A stretch of DNA of 64,000 nt, from assembly GCF_019175345.1 (NCBI RefSeq), contig NZ_CP077717.1, positions 1,650,001-1,714,000 of the forward strand, read 5' to 3'. Under the pieces are notes generated by a model that did not search any database, was not told the origin of the DNA, and saw only the letters and a list, made by a program, of their open reading frames with translations. Below, piece by piece: positions 40,075-49,355 of the stretch (position 1 is its first letter; each line of letters opens with the position of its first letter). The stretch is from Saccharolobus shibatae B12. Lineage in GTDB: Archaea > Thermoproteota > Thermoprotei_A > Sulfolobales > Sulfolobaceae. The translations under genes were made by a program, and so were the position numbers.

Positions 40075-40259
40075 TATAGTCTTTTTCCTCCCACGGTTAC
40101 AAACTTAGGTTTGTTAGAGATGGAGCATATAGAACCTAGCAAATACAAAGGGAAAATGCATTTGTCAATACAAAATATATCCAAATCATAATTCCCCAAT
40201 ATCCCTTAGATTAAACTTAGCCCCTTTACTCTTTTGTGACTATTATGAAAAAGACTATA
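40075..40259 (+). repeat. SM2-like MITE (185 bases)
   Basis: Ends TATAGTCTTTTTC and GAAAAAGACTATA are perfect inverted repeats. The left arm CACGGTTACAAACTTAGGTT and AGAGATGGAGCATATAGAAC, and the right arm TTACTCTTTTGTGACTATTA, occur inverted at 42571-42769. No coding capacity; size and ends fit the Sulfolobus SM2 element as I recall it, and the ISC1217-like relics in this window. Confidence 0.75.
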
Positions 40260-40261
40260 GC

Positions 40262-40325
40262 TGATTCTATGGCTAGTAGGACTCCTAGTATTAGGGTGTG
40301 AGCTTGAGAAGAATCTTGAAATAAA
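40262..40325 (+). mobile_element. 3' tail of an ISC1058-like transposase
   Basis: CTAGTAGGACTCCTAGTATT, then GAGCTTGAGAAGAATCTTGA and AATAAATA match the transposase relic end at 5494-5560 with a few changes. It abuts the SM2-like element directly, so one element inserted beside or into the other. Confidence 0.55.
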
Positions 40326-40442
40326 TATTAATTACTGATAAATTCTCATTCTATCATATCATATTTACGAAATAAATTTGAACAAATCAACAAAACACTT
40401 CTCCTCAAAAAATTTAAATAGTAATCTTACAAGTCATTAGAT

Positions 40443-40997
40443 ATGAATGGGCAAATATCTAAATCGAGAGTTCCGTATCAAGAAGAAGGTAGAGCGGATA
40501 GAGTATTCTTAAGAGGTATAACTGGTGAATACAGTCTTAAGGAAGAGTTAAAAAGATTAAGATCACTACCTAGAGTAATTAAAGCTGAAGAAGTTCCTTG
40601 GGTTGATGGACCACAAGTATTTAGTAAACACATGTTAGTGCCAGAAGATGGCTTAGGTCAGACTTTACACATACATGTTGAAGAGTATGCACCTGGTGCG
40701 CACTCCCAAATGCATGGACACGTTAATGAGGCAATGTTTTATATTCTAGATGGAAAAGGATATGATATTCATGATGGTGAAAAACTAGAGTGGGAGGCTG
40801 GAGATGTAGTGATTGTGCCAAACCATACAGTACACCAACACTTTAATGCAGACCCCAATAAACCAGTAAGAGCAGTAGTAATAAAGACAAAACCAATGTT
40901 CATCTTTATGAATATGATCTTTCAGAAAACGGTAAAACCGAGACCTAAAGAAGATTTAGGTTACACACCAAGAGAAGAGCCTAATACAGAGGGATAA
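40443..40997 (+). CDS. Single-domain cupin protein, copy 2
   Basis: 184 residues. TATA-like TTTAAATA about 26 bases before the ATG suggests a leaderless message. Cupin motif 1 is GAHSQMHGHVNEAMFYILDGKGY (near 89-111), motif 2 WEAGDVVIVPNHTVHQHFN (near 119-137). Two bases separate it from the next cupin gene, so the two are one transcription unit and may form a heteromer. Followed in the same direction by a molybdenum-hydroxylase small subunit. Confidence 0.8.
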   Translation: MNGQISKSRVPYQEEGRADRVFLRGITGEYSLKEELKRLRSLPRVIKAEEVPWVDGPQVFSKHMLVPEDGLGQTLHIHVEEYAPGAHSQMHGHVNEAMFYILDGKGYDIHDGEKLEWEAGDVVIVPNHTVHQHFNADPNKPVRAVVIKTKPMFIFMNMIFQKTVKPRPKEDLGYTPREEPNTEG

Positions 40998-40999
40998 TA

Positions 41000-41614
41000 A
41001 TGGCATGGGAAGAGTCTAAAAAATGGCTTTTAGGTAACATTTCTTCAAATTATTATAGCGAATTATTGAAGAGTGCTCATGGATGGCCCTATAAGGAAAA
41101 GAGGAAGCAAGTCATTAAACCATGGGAAATGCCGTGGGAGGTTACTCCTCATGGTATAATAAAATGGTTAGCCAATGAGAAAATGGATATAGCATTACGT
41201 ACATTAGATGCATACATGCTAATAATACCTCCCAGTAGCCGTTCGGGTAAACAAAGGCATCTTGCAGAAGAGTATGTTTATGTAATAGAGGGTAAAGGTT
41301 ATGACTTACATCAAGATTGCGATTTTGACATAACTGAGCAAGGTTATAATCTCCAGTGTTCAGATGAGGTTAAAAGATTTGAGTGGAAAGCTGGAGATTT
41401 GATCTATATACCTCCTAATGTTATCCATCAACATTTCAATTCCTCTGATAATAGGCCAGCTAGATTAATTGTGGCAATGAGTAGGTTATATAAATGGGCT
41501 GGGCTAAATGACTTAGAAGAGTTAGAATCAGCACCTGAATATGAGGAAGCTAAGTCTTTACCACCAGATAAATTAATTGAATATATTGCCAAGAAAATCG
41601 GAAAAACAAGTTAA
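41000..41614 (+). CDS. Single-domain cupin protein, copy 3
   Basis: 204 residues. Motif 1 SRSGKQRHLAEEYVYVIEGKGY and motif 2 FEWKAGDLIYIPPNVIHQHFN bracket a 20-residue insertion (DLHQDCDFDITEQGYNLQC region) not seen in the neighbour. The N-terminus has KPWEMPWEVTPHGI, parallel to KAEEVPWVDGPQVF in the preceding protein. The C-terminus APEYEEAKSLPP resembles that of the cupin at 17281. Likely partner of the preceding gene product. Confidence 0.8.
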   Translation: MAWEESKKWLLGNISSNYYSELLKSAHGWPYKEKRKQVIKPWEMPWEVTPHGIIKWLANEKMDIALRTLDAYMLIIPPSSRSGKQRHLAEEYVYVIEGKGYDLHQDCDFDITEQGYNLQCSDEVKRFEWKAGDLIYIPPNVIHQHFNSSDNRPARLIVAMSRLYKWAGLNDLEELESAPEYEEAKSLPPDKLIEYIAKKIGKTS

Positions 41615-41664
41615 GAGATTAATTTTTTAAATACTTCCTTACAGAAATTAAAGGGGGGATATAT

Positions 41665-42168
41665 ATGAAAATTTATGATCCAGATAAAAAGAGTGTAATT
41701 AAACTAAGAATAAATGGACAGATTCATGAAGTTGAGATCAGCCCTAGAAAATTATTAGTAGAGGTATTGAGGGAATTGGGTTTCAAGAGCGTTCATATAG
41801 GTTGTGATACTAGTCAATGTGGTGCTTGTACTGTTATATTGAATGGTAAAAGCGTAAAATCGTGTACAGTTCTGGGAATAGAAGCTGATGGCTCAGATAT
41901 AATAACTTTAGAAGGTTTGGCTAAAGATGATATGTTACACCCTATTCAAGAAGCCTTTTGGGAAAATCATGCATTGCAGTGTGGTTATTGTACTCCCGGT
42001 ATGATATTAGAGACGTTTTGGTTATTAAATGAAAAACCTAATCCTACAGAAGAGGAGATAAGAGAAGGTATATCTGGCAATCTATGCATGTGTACTGGCT
42101 ACTTAAACATAATTAAGGCAATCAAGCGAGCATCTGAGATCATTTCCGCTAAGAAATCTAAAGTTTAA
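41665..42168 (+). CDS. Molybdenum hydroxylase small subunit, two [2Fe-2S] clusters (CoxS/XdhC-like), set 1
   Basis: 167 residues. The plant-type cluster is held by C47, C52, C55 and C67; the second by C106, C109, C141 and C143, all in normal spacing. GGGG ribosome site shortly before the ATG (AAGGGGGGATATAT). Passes electrons from the Mo-pterin to FAD. Its large subunit at 42917 is separated by an LSm gene on the other strand and a MITE, an unusual break. Confidence 0.92.
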   Translation: MKIYDPDKKSVIKLRINGQIHEVEISPRKLLVEVLRELGFKSVHIGCDTSQCGACTVILNGKSVKSCTVLGIEADGSDIITLEGLAKDDMLHPIQEAFWENHALQCGYCTPGMILETFWLLNEKPNPTEEEIREGISGNLCMCTGYLNIIKAIKRASEIISAKKSKV

Positions 42169-42204
42169 TCAAACGCTAATAACTAGGTTACAGCAAGGAA
42201 ATAA

Positions 42205-42426
42205 CTACTCAACCGCATAAATATAAGTTATACTATCCCCTCTAATTACTATAGTACCTAATTTTCTACTTTTAGTTTCATCTATTATCTCCTCAGCGTC
42301 AGTCAATAAAACATTAAGGTGATTATCAAAGCCCTTCAATGTACCCTTTATCCTTATATCCCATCTTACTATTATTAAAATGCTCTTGTCCAATAAATTT
42401 TCTAAAACTATTTTAGCATCAGACAT
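42205..42426 (-). CDS. LSm/Sm-like RNA-binding protein
   Basis: 73 residues from the second Met (three extra residues if ATG 42435 is used). The Sm1 motif spans LENLLDKSILIIVRWDIRIKG to GFDNHLNVLLTDAEE, with the Asp-x-x-x-Asn of the uridine pocket; Sm2 is LGTIVIRGDSITYIYAV. Forms ring oligomers that bind RNA. A housekeeping-type gene in the middle of a molybdenum-hydroxylase cluster and between inverted MITEs. Confidence 0.88.
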   Translation of the reverse strand: MSDAKIVLENLLDKSILIIVRWDIRIKGTLKGFDNHLNVLLTDAEEIIDETKSRKLGTIVIRGDSITYIYAVE

Positions 42427-42512
42427 ATTCTTCAAGTTTTAAATTATGGTTAAAGAGATAAATTAATTTTCCGTTTTCGTTGATGTGATTTTAATGCCTT
42501 TTTATAATTAAT

Positions 42513-42540
42513 TGCTTTGTAGATTGCTTCAATTTTTGTC
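42513..42540 (+). repeat. Repeat A, partial copy 3
   Basis: GCTTTGTAGATTGCTTCAAT followed by TTTTG matches the first block of 11378-11455. The rest of the repeat is absent; an SM2-like element starts 30 bases further on. Confidence 0.4.
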
Positions 42541-42570
42541 AAAGTTAACGTGGAACTTATAGTATTTTCT

Positions 42571-42769
42571 TATAGTCTCTTTCATAATAGTTACAAAGGA
42601 GTAAAAGGGCTTAGTTTCAATTTAAGATATTGAAAATGAGCTAGATAATGGAAGTAACAAGATATATTTTGCATTGATAAAAGTTATATTCTCTTCCCAC
42701 TTACTAGGCTCTATATGCTCCATCTCTAACAAACCTAAGTTTGTAATCGTGGGAAGGAAAAAGACTATA
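42571..42769 (-). repeat. SM2-like MITE (199 bases), inverted relative to 40075-40259
   Basis: Ends TATAGTCTCTTTC and GAAAAAGACTATA. On the minus strand it carries the same arms as 40075-40259: CACGATTACAAACTTAGGTT and AGAGATGGAGCATATAGAGC, and at the far end TTTGTAACTATTATGAAAG. The two elements bracket 2.3 kb. Confidence 0.75.
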
Positions 42770-42916
42770 TCATTTAATATCGCATTTCTGTCTCAAAAAA
42801 AGATTGATAACAATCCCAAAACCCTCTTTGAACCTCTCTTCTCTATTTTATGATTTATGAACATACAAGAATTTCATGAAAACTTATTAATACGATAATA
42901 AACTAATCTAATAGCC

Positions 42917-45343
42917 ATGGAGGATAAAAACTATAGATGGATAGGTAAACCTATGAAAACCGTGGAAGATTATAGATTTATAACGGGAAAAGGAGTTTAC
43001 GTAGATGATTTAGATTTCCCCGGCGAAGTTTTATACGTCGCTATACTGAGAAGTCCTTATGCTCATGCTAAATTGTTAAAAGTTGATGTGAGCAAGGCAT
43101 TAAAGATTTCTGGAGTTAAGGCAATAGTAACTGGGGAAGACGCACTTAAATATACAACACCAATTCCAGCTTATGCTGTATCTAAGTTTAAACCGGAAGA
43201 ATATGTATTAGCTGTGAATAAAGTACGATATATGGGTGAGCCTATAGCTGCAGTAGCTGCAGTGGATAAGGCTACTGCAGAAGATGCAATTGAGGCTATA
43301 GAGGTAAAATATGAGCCGTTAAAACCCGTTATAAACCCAGAAGATGCCATGAAACCCGATGCTCCGCTCCTCTATGAATCTTACGGGACAAATGTAGTTG
43401 CACATTACGAAGCTAAGTGGGGGGAAGTTGAAAAAGCATTTAAGGAAGCCGATCTTATAGTTAAGGAAAAACTGATCTTGCAAAGATACAGTTCAATCCC
43501 ATTAGAGCCAGTTGCTGTAGTAGTTCAATACGATAAAAACAGTGATAAGTACACTTTTTGGGCTAATGTCCAAATGCCTGGACACGCAATGATGGTATTA
43601 CCCCAAATGTTAAAAGTACCAACTACTCAAGTCAGACTTATTATCCCAGATATTGGAGGTGGTTTTGGGATAAAAACAAGACCATGGAGGCAACTGGTAA
43701 TTTCCGCACTATTGGCAAGGAAACTTCCTGGGACTTATGTGAAGTATGTAGAAACAAGAACCGAGCATATGATGGCAGCTGGTATATCTGCGGGATTAGT
43801 AGCGTATGTCGAAGTCGCAGTGAAAAAGGATGGTAAAATCTTAGGCTTCAAGTTACATGATATTAATGATGATGGCGCATCTATACAATATGCAGGAACT
43901 TATGCGTCTATGCATGCTACTTTAATTAATGGATGTTATGACATAAGAAATATAGAATGGACTAGTGACACAGTTTTAACTAATACTTGCCCCTCAATGC
44001 CAAATAGAGGCGTAGGAAAGCCGGGCATAGTGTATATTATAGAGAGAATAATTGATATAACTGCTAGAGAACTAGGGATGGATCCAGCAGAAATAAGATT
44101 TAAGAATTTCATACCTAAGGATAAATTCCCTTATGTAACTCCAAGTGGAAGAGTATACGATAGTGGAAATTACGCTGAAGTATTGCGTAAAGCCCTAGAA
44201 ATATTTGAATACCAGAAATGGAGAGAATATCAAAAGGAAATGAGAAGTAAGGGAAGATACATAGGAATAGGGATATGTTCTTACGTTCACGGCGCCTCAG
44301 CAACTGCTAGAGAGATAGAAGGAGTTAAAGTTAAGATGGATCCTAGTGGAAAAGTATTTGTAGAATCTGGATCCCCAGATATGGGAACATCTCATGCTAC
44401 TGCATATACTCAAATTTTAGCGGATTTTCTGGGCGTTAGTCCTAGTGACATTGTAATGCTACACTTCGATTCTGAGAGAAATCCATGGACACCTTATTCT
44501 GGTACTCATGCAAATAAGTTCTCTGGACCAGATATTGAAGTATTAGTAGAGGCTGCAAAGAGATTAAGAGAAAGATTAATAAAGCTGGCGTCATCAAAGC
44601 TAAACGTAGATCCAGATCTAATAGAATTAGCTGATGGAAAAGCATACCATAAATACGATACCTCTAAGAGCGTGAGTATTGCTGAATTAGCTAAGATGGC
44701 TTACCAAAATCCGGGTCTCTTACCGGACATTGAGGCAGGTTTAGAGGTTACAGTGATAGGAAGTACTAAAAAAGCCATGGAAGCTTTCGTTCAAAACGCA
44801 CAGTATGAAGTTGGAGCATTACATCAATTAGTTACTGGACATGGTTCTCCAACGGGATACTTAACATACCCAAATAGTGTCCATATAGCTGCAATAGAGG
44901 TTGATATTGACACTGGGCAAATAAACATCCTAAAATACGTAATAGTTCATGACATAGGAAAAATAATAAACCCATTAGTAGTTGAGGGTCAAGTTCATGG
45001 GGGTCTATTCCACGGAATAGGAGCTGCACTTTACGAAGAGTTCAAATACGATGAAAATGGGCAACTGCTAACAACTAGTTATGGAGATTATGGGAAACCC
45101 ACAGCAATGGAAATTCCAAACGTAGAAATATCACACACAGAGACACCTTCGCCGAGGTCATCATTAGGAATTAAAGGTATTGGCGAAGGAGAGACGTTTG
45201 GACCGCTATGCGCACTCCCTAACGCAGTAGAAGACGCATTACAACCTTTAGGAATAAGAGTTAGAAGTTTACCAATGACTCCAGAAAAAATCCATAATCT
45301 AATACAAGAAGCTTTAAGTAAGACTAAACCATTTAATAAATGA
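42917..45343 (+). CDS. Molybdenum hydroxylase large (molybdopterin) subunit, set 1
   Basis: 808 residues, full length. N-terminal aldehyde-oxidase hammerhead domain (KGVYVDDLDFPGEVLYVAILRSPYAHA), then the Mo-binding domains with IPDIGGGFGIKTRPW near 250, SMPNRGVGKPGIVYIIER near 360 and the catalytic Glu in GIKGIGEGETFGP near 758. The CO-dehydrogenase loop AYxCSFR is absent, so it is not a form I CODH despite frequent naming. It hydroxylates an aldehyde or (hetero)aromatic ring with water. Alternative: the Sulfolobus glyceraldehyde oxidoreductase group. Confidence 0.9.
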   Translation: MEDKNYRWIGKPMKTVEDYRFITGKGVYVDDLDFPGEVLYVAILRSPYAHAKLLKVDVSKALKISGVKAIVTGEDALKYTTPIPAYAVSKFKPEEYVLAVNKVRYMGEPIAAVAAVDKATAEDAIEAIEVKYEPLKPVINPEDAMKPDAPLLYESYGTNVVAHYEAKWGEVEKAFKEADLIVKEKLILQRYSSIPLEPVAVVVQYDKNSDKYTFWANVQMPGHAMMVLPQMLKVPTTQVRLIIPDIGGGFGIKTRPWRQLVISALLARKLPGTYVKYVETRTEHMMAAGISAGLVAYVEVAVKKDGKILGFKLHDINDDGASIQYAGTYASMHATLINGCYDIRNIEWTSDTVLTNTCPSMPNRGVGKPGIVYIIERIIDITARELGMDPAEIRFKNFIPKDKFPYVTPSGRVYDSGNYAEVLRKALEIFEYQKWREYQKEMRSKGRYIGIGICSYVHGASATAREIEGVKVKMDPSGKVFVESGSPDMGTSHATAYTQILADFLGVSPSDIVMLHFDSERNPWTPYSGTHANKFSGPDIEVLVEAAKRLRERLIKLASSKLNVDPDLIELADGKAYHKYDTSKSVSIAELAKMAYQNPGLLPDIEAGLEVTVIGSTKKAMEAFVQNAQYEVGALHQLVTGHGSPTGYLTYPNSVHIAAIEVDIDTGQINILKYVIVHDIGKIINPLVVEGQVHGGLFHGIGAALYEEFKYDENGQLLTTSYGDYGKPTAMEIPNVEISHTETPSPRSSLGIKGIGEGETFGPLCALPNAVEDALQPLGIRVRSLPMTPEKIHNLIQEALSKTKPFNK

Positions 45344-45511
45344 GCGAAAATTTTAACTAGGCTATAAAAATCTGATTTTGAGATATCTTATTAAAGTGAT
45401 CATTCTGTATCTATCGAACTAATGGGGTAACGTGTTAAAATTCTCTTTTTAATCCTAAATTCATGACTGAAAGGAAAAAGATTTTTTAGGTATAATTAAC
45501 TTAATATTCCT

Positions 45512-46375
45512 ATGATTCTTGAAACATTTGATTACTATGCACCTAACTCTCTAGCCGAAGTATTTGATATTGTAGAATCGGTTGGGGAGGATTTCAAATT
45601 TCTAGCCGGTGGTCAAAGTTTAATACCCATGCTCAAGATGAATTTGATAAAAGTCTCTAGTATAATAGACTTAAAGAAAATATCGGACCTATCATTCATA
45701 AAAGAAGAAGATGGGCAATTGATTAGGATTGGAGCCTTAGTTAAATATGTAGAAATATCCGAGTCTGATCTGATCAAAAAGCATCTACCAATACTATCTT
45801 ACGCATCGAGGAAAGTAGCTCATCAGTTAGTAAGAAATAGGGGGACGATTGGAGGTAGTATTGTGTTTGGTCATCCAGCTGCAGATCTATGTGTGATATC
45901 AGTACTATTAGACGCCGAAATGGAAATAGTTAGTAGGGGAGCTGTTAGATATGTTAATGCTAATAGGTTCTTTTTAGGCTCACTCACGACTAATTTAAAA
46001 CAAAATGAAGTTTTGAAGTCAATTAGATTCAAAATTCCAAAAGAAAACTATGGATGGTCATTTAATAAGCTTAGTCTCTCGCATGGAGACTTTCCTCTTT
46101 TAATAACTGCAACTCTAATAAGAAGAAGTGGAAATACTATCGATGATATTAAAATAGCATTAGGTGGTGTTGCTGATACTGTAGTAAGGGCTAAAGAAAT
46201 TGAGGAATTTTTAAAAGGAAAGGAGGCTACAGAGGAAAATATTTATAAAGCTTCCAAATTGGCATCATCAATATATAATCCGTCCCCCACCTTAGAATTC
46301 TCTTCTAATTACATTAAAAAGGTGATGGAAGTTTATTTGAGAAGATCAATAAACGAAGCCTATAATATGGCATGA
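45512..46375 (+). CDS. Molybdenum hydroxylase FAD (medium) subunit (CoxM/XdhB-like)
   Basis: 287 residues. FAD-binding PCMH domain with AGGQSLIPMLKMNLIKVSSIIDL near 30-53 and the second flavin motif RNRGTIGGSIVFGHPAADL near 109-127; a CO-dehydrogenase flavoprotein C-terminal domain follows. Only one such subunit is present for two large and two small subunits. Ten bases separate it from the set 2 small subunit, so it belongs at least to that operon. Confidence 0.92.
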   Translation: MILETFDYYAPNSLAEVFDIVESVGEDFKFLAGGQSLIPMLKMNLIKVSSIIDLKKISDLSFIKEEDGQLIRIGALVKYVEISESDLIKKHLPILSYASRKVAHQLVRNRGTIGGSIVFGHPAADLCVISVLLDAEMEIVSRGAVRYVNANRFFLGSLTTNLKQNEVLKSIRFKIPKENYGWSFNKLSLSHGDFPLLITATLIRRSGNTIDDIKIALGGVADTVVRAKEIEEFLKGKEATEENIYKASKLASSIYNPSPTLEFSSNYIKKVMEVYLRRSINEAYNMA

Positions 46376-46385
46376 GAGTGAGAAA

Positions 46386-46871
46386 TTGGGTAAGACTAGA
46401 AAAATAGTTTTTAAGCTAAATGGCAAGGAGGTATCTGCAATCGTAGATACTAGGCTTACTCTATTGGACTTATTAAGAGACGTATTTCATTTAACGAGTC
46501 CAAAAAGAGGATGTGACGAAACAATATGCGGAGCTTGTGCCGTACTTGTTAATAATAGGGCAATATGCTCATGTACTATGCTAGCTGTAGAGGTTGACGG
46601 TTCAGATGTAGTTACTTTAGAAGGATTAGGTTCCGAAAACAATCTTGATCTATTACAAGAGGCTTTCATAAAGTTCGATGCATTACAGTGCGGTTTCTGT
46701 ACTCCGGGCCAAATAATTTCAGCTAAATCTTTAATTTTAAATATGAAAGGTGAAATCATAGAAGAAGATATAAAAGAGACATTATCTGGAAATATATGTA
46801 GATGTGGTGCATATAATAATATACTTCAAGCAGTTAAATATGCTACGCAAAAAGTCAGGGAGAAAACATGA
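46386..46871 (+). CDS. Molybdenum hydroxylase small subunit, two [2Fe-2S] clusters, set 2
   Basis: 161 residues from TTG 46386; no ATG or GTG fits, and GAGTGAG lies just upstream. Cluster ligands C43, C48, C51, C63 and C102, C105, C138, C140 are all present. The stop overlaps the ATG of the next gene (ATGA), so the two are translationally coupled. Similar to, but clearly diverged from, the set 1 small subunit. Confidence 0.92.
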   Translation: MGKTRKIVFKLNGKEVSAIVDTRLTLLDLLRDVFHLTSPKRGCDETICGACAVLVNNRAICSCTMLAVEVDGSDVVTLEGLGSENNLDLLQEAFIKFDALQCGFCTPGQIISAKSLILNMKGEIIEEDIKETLSGNICRCGAYNNILQAVKYATQKVREKT

Positions 46872-49084
46872 TAACAATAACTGAAGCTAGAAAAGAGATA
46901 TTAAAATCACATCCAAGGATTGATGCAATTTATAAGGTTACTGGGATAGCTAAATACGTTGCCGATTGGAATGTTAAAGATGTACTTTATGGTGCAGTGA
47001 TAAAGAGTAAGATTCCACACGGTAAAGTTAAGTCGATAGATGTAAATGAAGCTAAGAAAATAGAAGGTGTAAAAGATATTGTAACTTGCTTCGATGATAA
47101 TACAATATGGAATGCAGGAGAGAAATTTCATAGGAGGAGAGTCTTCACTGATCATGTAAGATACTTAGGAGATATTATTGGTGCAGTAGCTGCAGAGACA
47201 AAATTTTCAGCTAAAATTGCAGCTGAAACTGTGAAAGTAGAATACGAGGAATATCCAGCGATTTTTAAAATAGAAGACGCAATGAAACCTGATGCACCTA
47301 AAATATGGGAAGATGGAAATGTAAAAGGACCACTTGTAATTTCATATGGCGATATAGAAAAGGATTTCGCAGAGGCTGATTTAATATTTAAAGGTAATTT
47401 CAAAACATCGAGAGTAGCTAATGCACAATTAGAACCTGCTGCATCATTAGCTTGGTGGGAAGGTAATAGACTCACCGTAGTTGCTGCTACTCAAAGTATA
47501 TTCGGTTGTAGAGAGGGACTAGCTAAAGATTTAGGAATACCTATTGAAAACGTTAGAGTTATAACATACTACAAGGGAGGAGGATTCGGAAATAAAGCCA
47601 GCGATATGAATTACGATTTAATCGCAGCAATCTTAGCTAAAAGAACCGGAAGACCAGTGCTAATTGAATTTAGTAGAGAAGACGAATTCTCCTTAGTTCA
47701 CGGAAGATGGGGAACAGATCAGACTTTAGAAGCTGCAGTTAAAAAGGACGGAACTATATTAAGTTTTAGAATTAAGGCATACGCGGATGTTGGAGCCTAT
47801 ACTAGAGCAATAGGTAAGTTTGTAGAAGGTCCTGAGAGTTATTATTCTACGAGATCATGGTATTCTGAAATATATGCGGTTTACACTAATACACCACCCA
47901 CAGGACATATGAGAGCACCTCCCGGCCCTCAATCGTGTTTTGCTACTGAATCCCTTATCGACGAGATAGCATATAAACTAGGAGTTAATCCTCTAGATTT
48001 AAGATTAAAAAACGCTGTAACTAAAGTTCATAATAGTTCAAATTTAACGTCAAATGGTTTAAGAGAGTGTTTACTAAGAGGTGCTAAGGAATTTAACTGG
48101 TATAACAGATGGAAAAAACCAGAAAAGCCAAAAAAGGGAGAAATAGTTAGAGGAGTAGGTATGGCTATGGCTGCGTGGCATGCAAGAGTTGGATATGGCG
48201 AGGCTAAAATAAGACTTAAGCCTGATGGAAGAGTTGAACTATTTGTAGGAGTAGTTGATATAGGTACTGGAGCTAAGACTACTATGGCAATGATAGTATC
48301 TCGTTATTTAGGCGTTCCAATAGAGAATATAGATATAATATGGGGAGATACTGAGAATACCCCATATTCAATTGGGGAGTCTGGAAGTAGAACTACTTCT
48401 TTCACAGGAAACGCAGTAAAAGAGGCATCACTAGAACTTAGAGAAAAGATTCTAAATCTAGCATCACAATTTACTGGAATAGAGAAAAAACATTTGGAAA
48501 TAGTGAATGGGAAAGTAGTTTCCTTAGATAGTTCAATTGAAATCGATATTGGAGATCTATTGACTAAAACTAAAACTGATTATTTGGAAACATTTGTAAG
48601 AATTAATCAAGAATTGGATAAAAATATGGAGAGACTATCATTTGCTGCCCACTTCTGTGAAGTAGAAATTGACACTGAAACTGGAGAGATCAACGTTATT
48701 GACTATTTAGCAGTGCATGATTCTGGAGAAATAGTTAATTATCTAACTGCAGAAAATCAAGTTAAAGGGGGAATTGTAATGGGAATAGGCATGGCTTTAA
48801 ATGAGAAGCTGATATTCTCTGACTACGACGGAAGCTTGTTAAATGGCAATTTTATGACGTATAGGCTACCTACCATAGATAAGATACCCAATATTAGAGT
48901 AATATTTGTTGAAACCGAAGATCCTTATGGACCTAAGTCTCTCGGAGAAGTATCTATTGTCCCAGTACCAGCATGTATAGGTAATGCTATATTTAATGCC
49001 ACTACAATAAGGCTTACTGAATTACCATTTTCGAGAGAAACATTATTAGCTAAATTAGACGAAAGTGTCTTCACTAAGGTATAA
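46868..49084 (+). CDS. Molybdenum hydroxylase large (molybdopterin) subunit, set 2
   Basis: 738 residues. Hammerhead domain start (RIDAIYKVTGIAKYVADW), YYKGGGFGNKASDM near 235, GHMRAPPGPQSCFATESLIDEIA near 350, IGESGSRTTSFTGNA (pterin loop) near 500 and KSLGEVSIVPVPA near 685 with the catalytic Glu. The GHMRAPPGP loop differs from set 1 (NRGVGKPG), so the two enzymes should prefer different substrates. Forms a three-subunit enzyme with the two preceding genes. Confidence 0.9.
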   Translation: MITITEARKEILKSHPRIDAIYKVTGIAKYVADWNVKDVLYGAVIKSKIPHGKVKSIDVNEAKKIEGVKDIVTCFDDNTIWNAGEKFHRRRVFTDHVRYLGDIIGAVAAETKFSAKIAAETVKVEYEEYPAIFKIEDAMKPDAPKIWEDGNVKGPLVISYGDIEKDFAEADLIFKGNFKTSRVANAQLEPAASLAWWEGNRLTVVAATQSIFGCREGLAKDLGIPIENVRVITYYKGGGFGNKASDMNYDLIAAILAKRTGRPVLIEFSREDEFSLVHGRWGTDQTLEAAVKKDGTILSFRIKAYADVGAYTRAIGKFVEGPESYYSTRSWYSEIYAVYTNTPPTGHMRAPPGPQSCFATESLIDEIAYKLGVNPLDLRLKNAVTKVHNSSNLTSNGLRECLLRGAKEFNWYNRWKKPEKPKKGEIVRGVGMAMAAWHARVGYGEAKIRLKPDGRVELFVGVVDIGTGAKTTMAMIVSRYLGVPIENIDIIWGDTENTPYSIGESGSRTTSFTGNAVKEASLELREKILNLASQFTGIEKKHLEIVNGKVVSLDSSIEIDIGDLLTKTKTDYLETFVRINQELDKNMERLSFAAHFCEVEIDTETGEINVIDYLAVHDSGEIVNYLTAENQVKGGIVMGIGMALNEKLIFSDYDGSLLNGNFMTYRLPTIDKIPNIRVIFVETEDPYGPKSLGEVSIVPVPACIGNAIFNATTIRLTELPFSRETLLAKLDESVFTKV

Positions 49085-49355
49085 ACTATTTTTCTAATAG
49101 AGAATCCTCTCTCTGCATAGAATATTAAATCTAGACATTAAATATTGCGAGTCAGCTTCATCGAAGAAGGATTTGTAACCTATTGGCATTATCAGACTTT
49201 CTAACACTTTTAGACTAAAAAGAGTTACGAAATCTAATAAAAGATATCATGGGAAAATGTCAGAGTAGTAATAATATAGATAAATTAAGTAATAATTTCT
49301 TATAATATTGATATATATTATTATTAATACTTGTAGCAAAAATTAAATATAACAA

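Noticed and set aside
42917-45343. Carbon monoxide dehydrogenase (cutA/coxL)
   Set aside because: The AYxCSFR active-site loop of form I CO dehydrogenase is absent; NRGVGKPG lies in that region, so only the broader molybdenum hydroxylase family is claimed.
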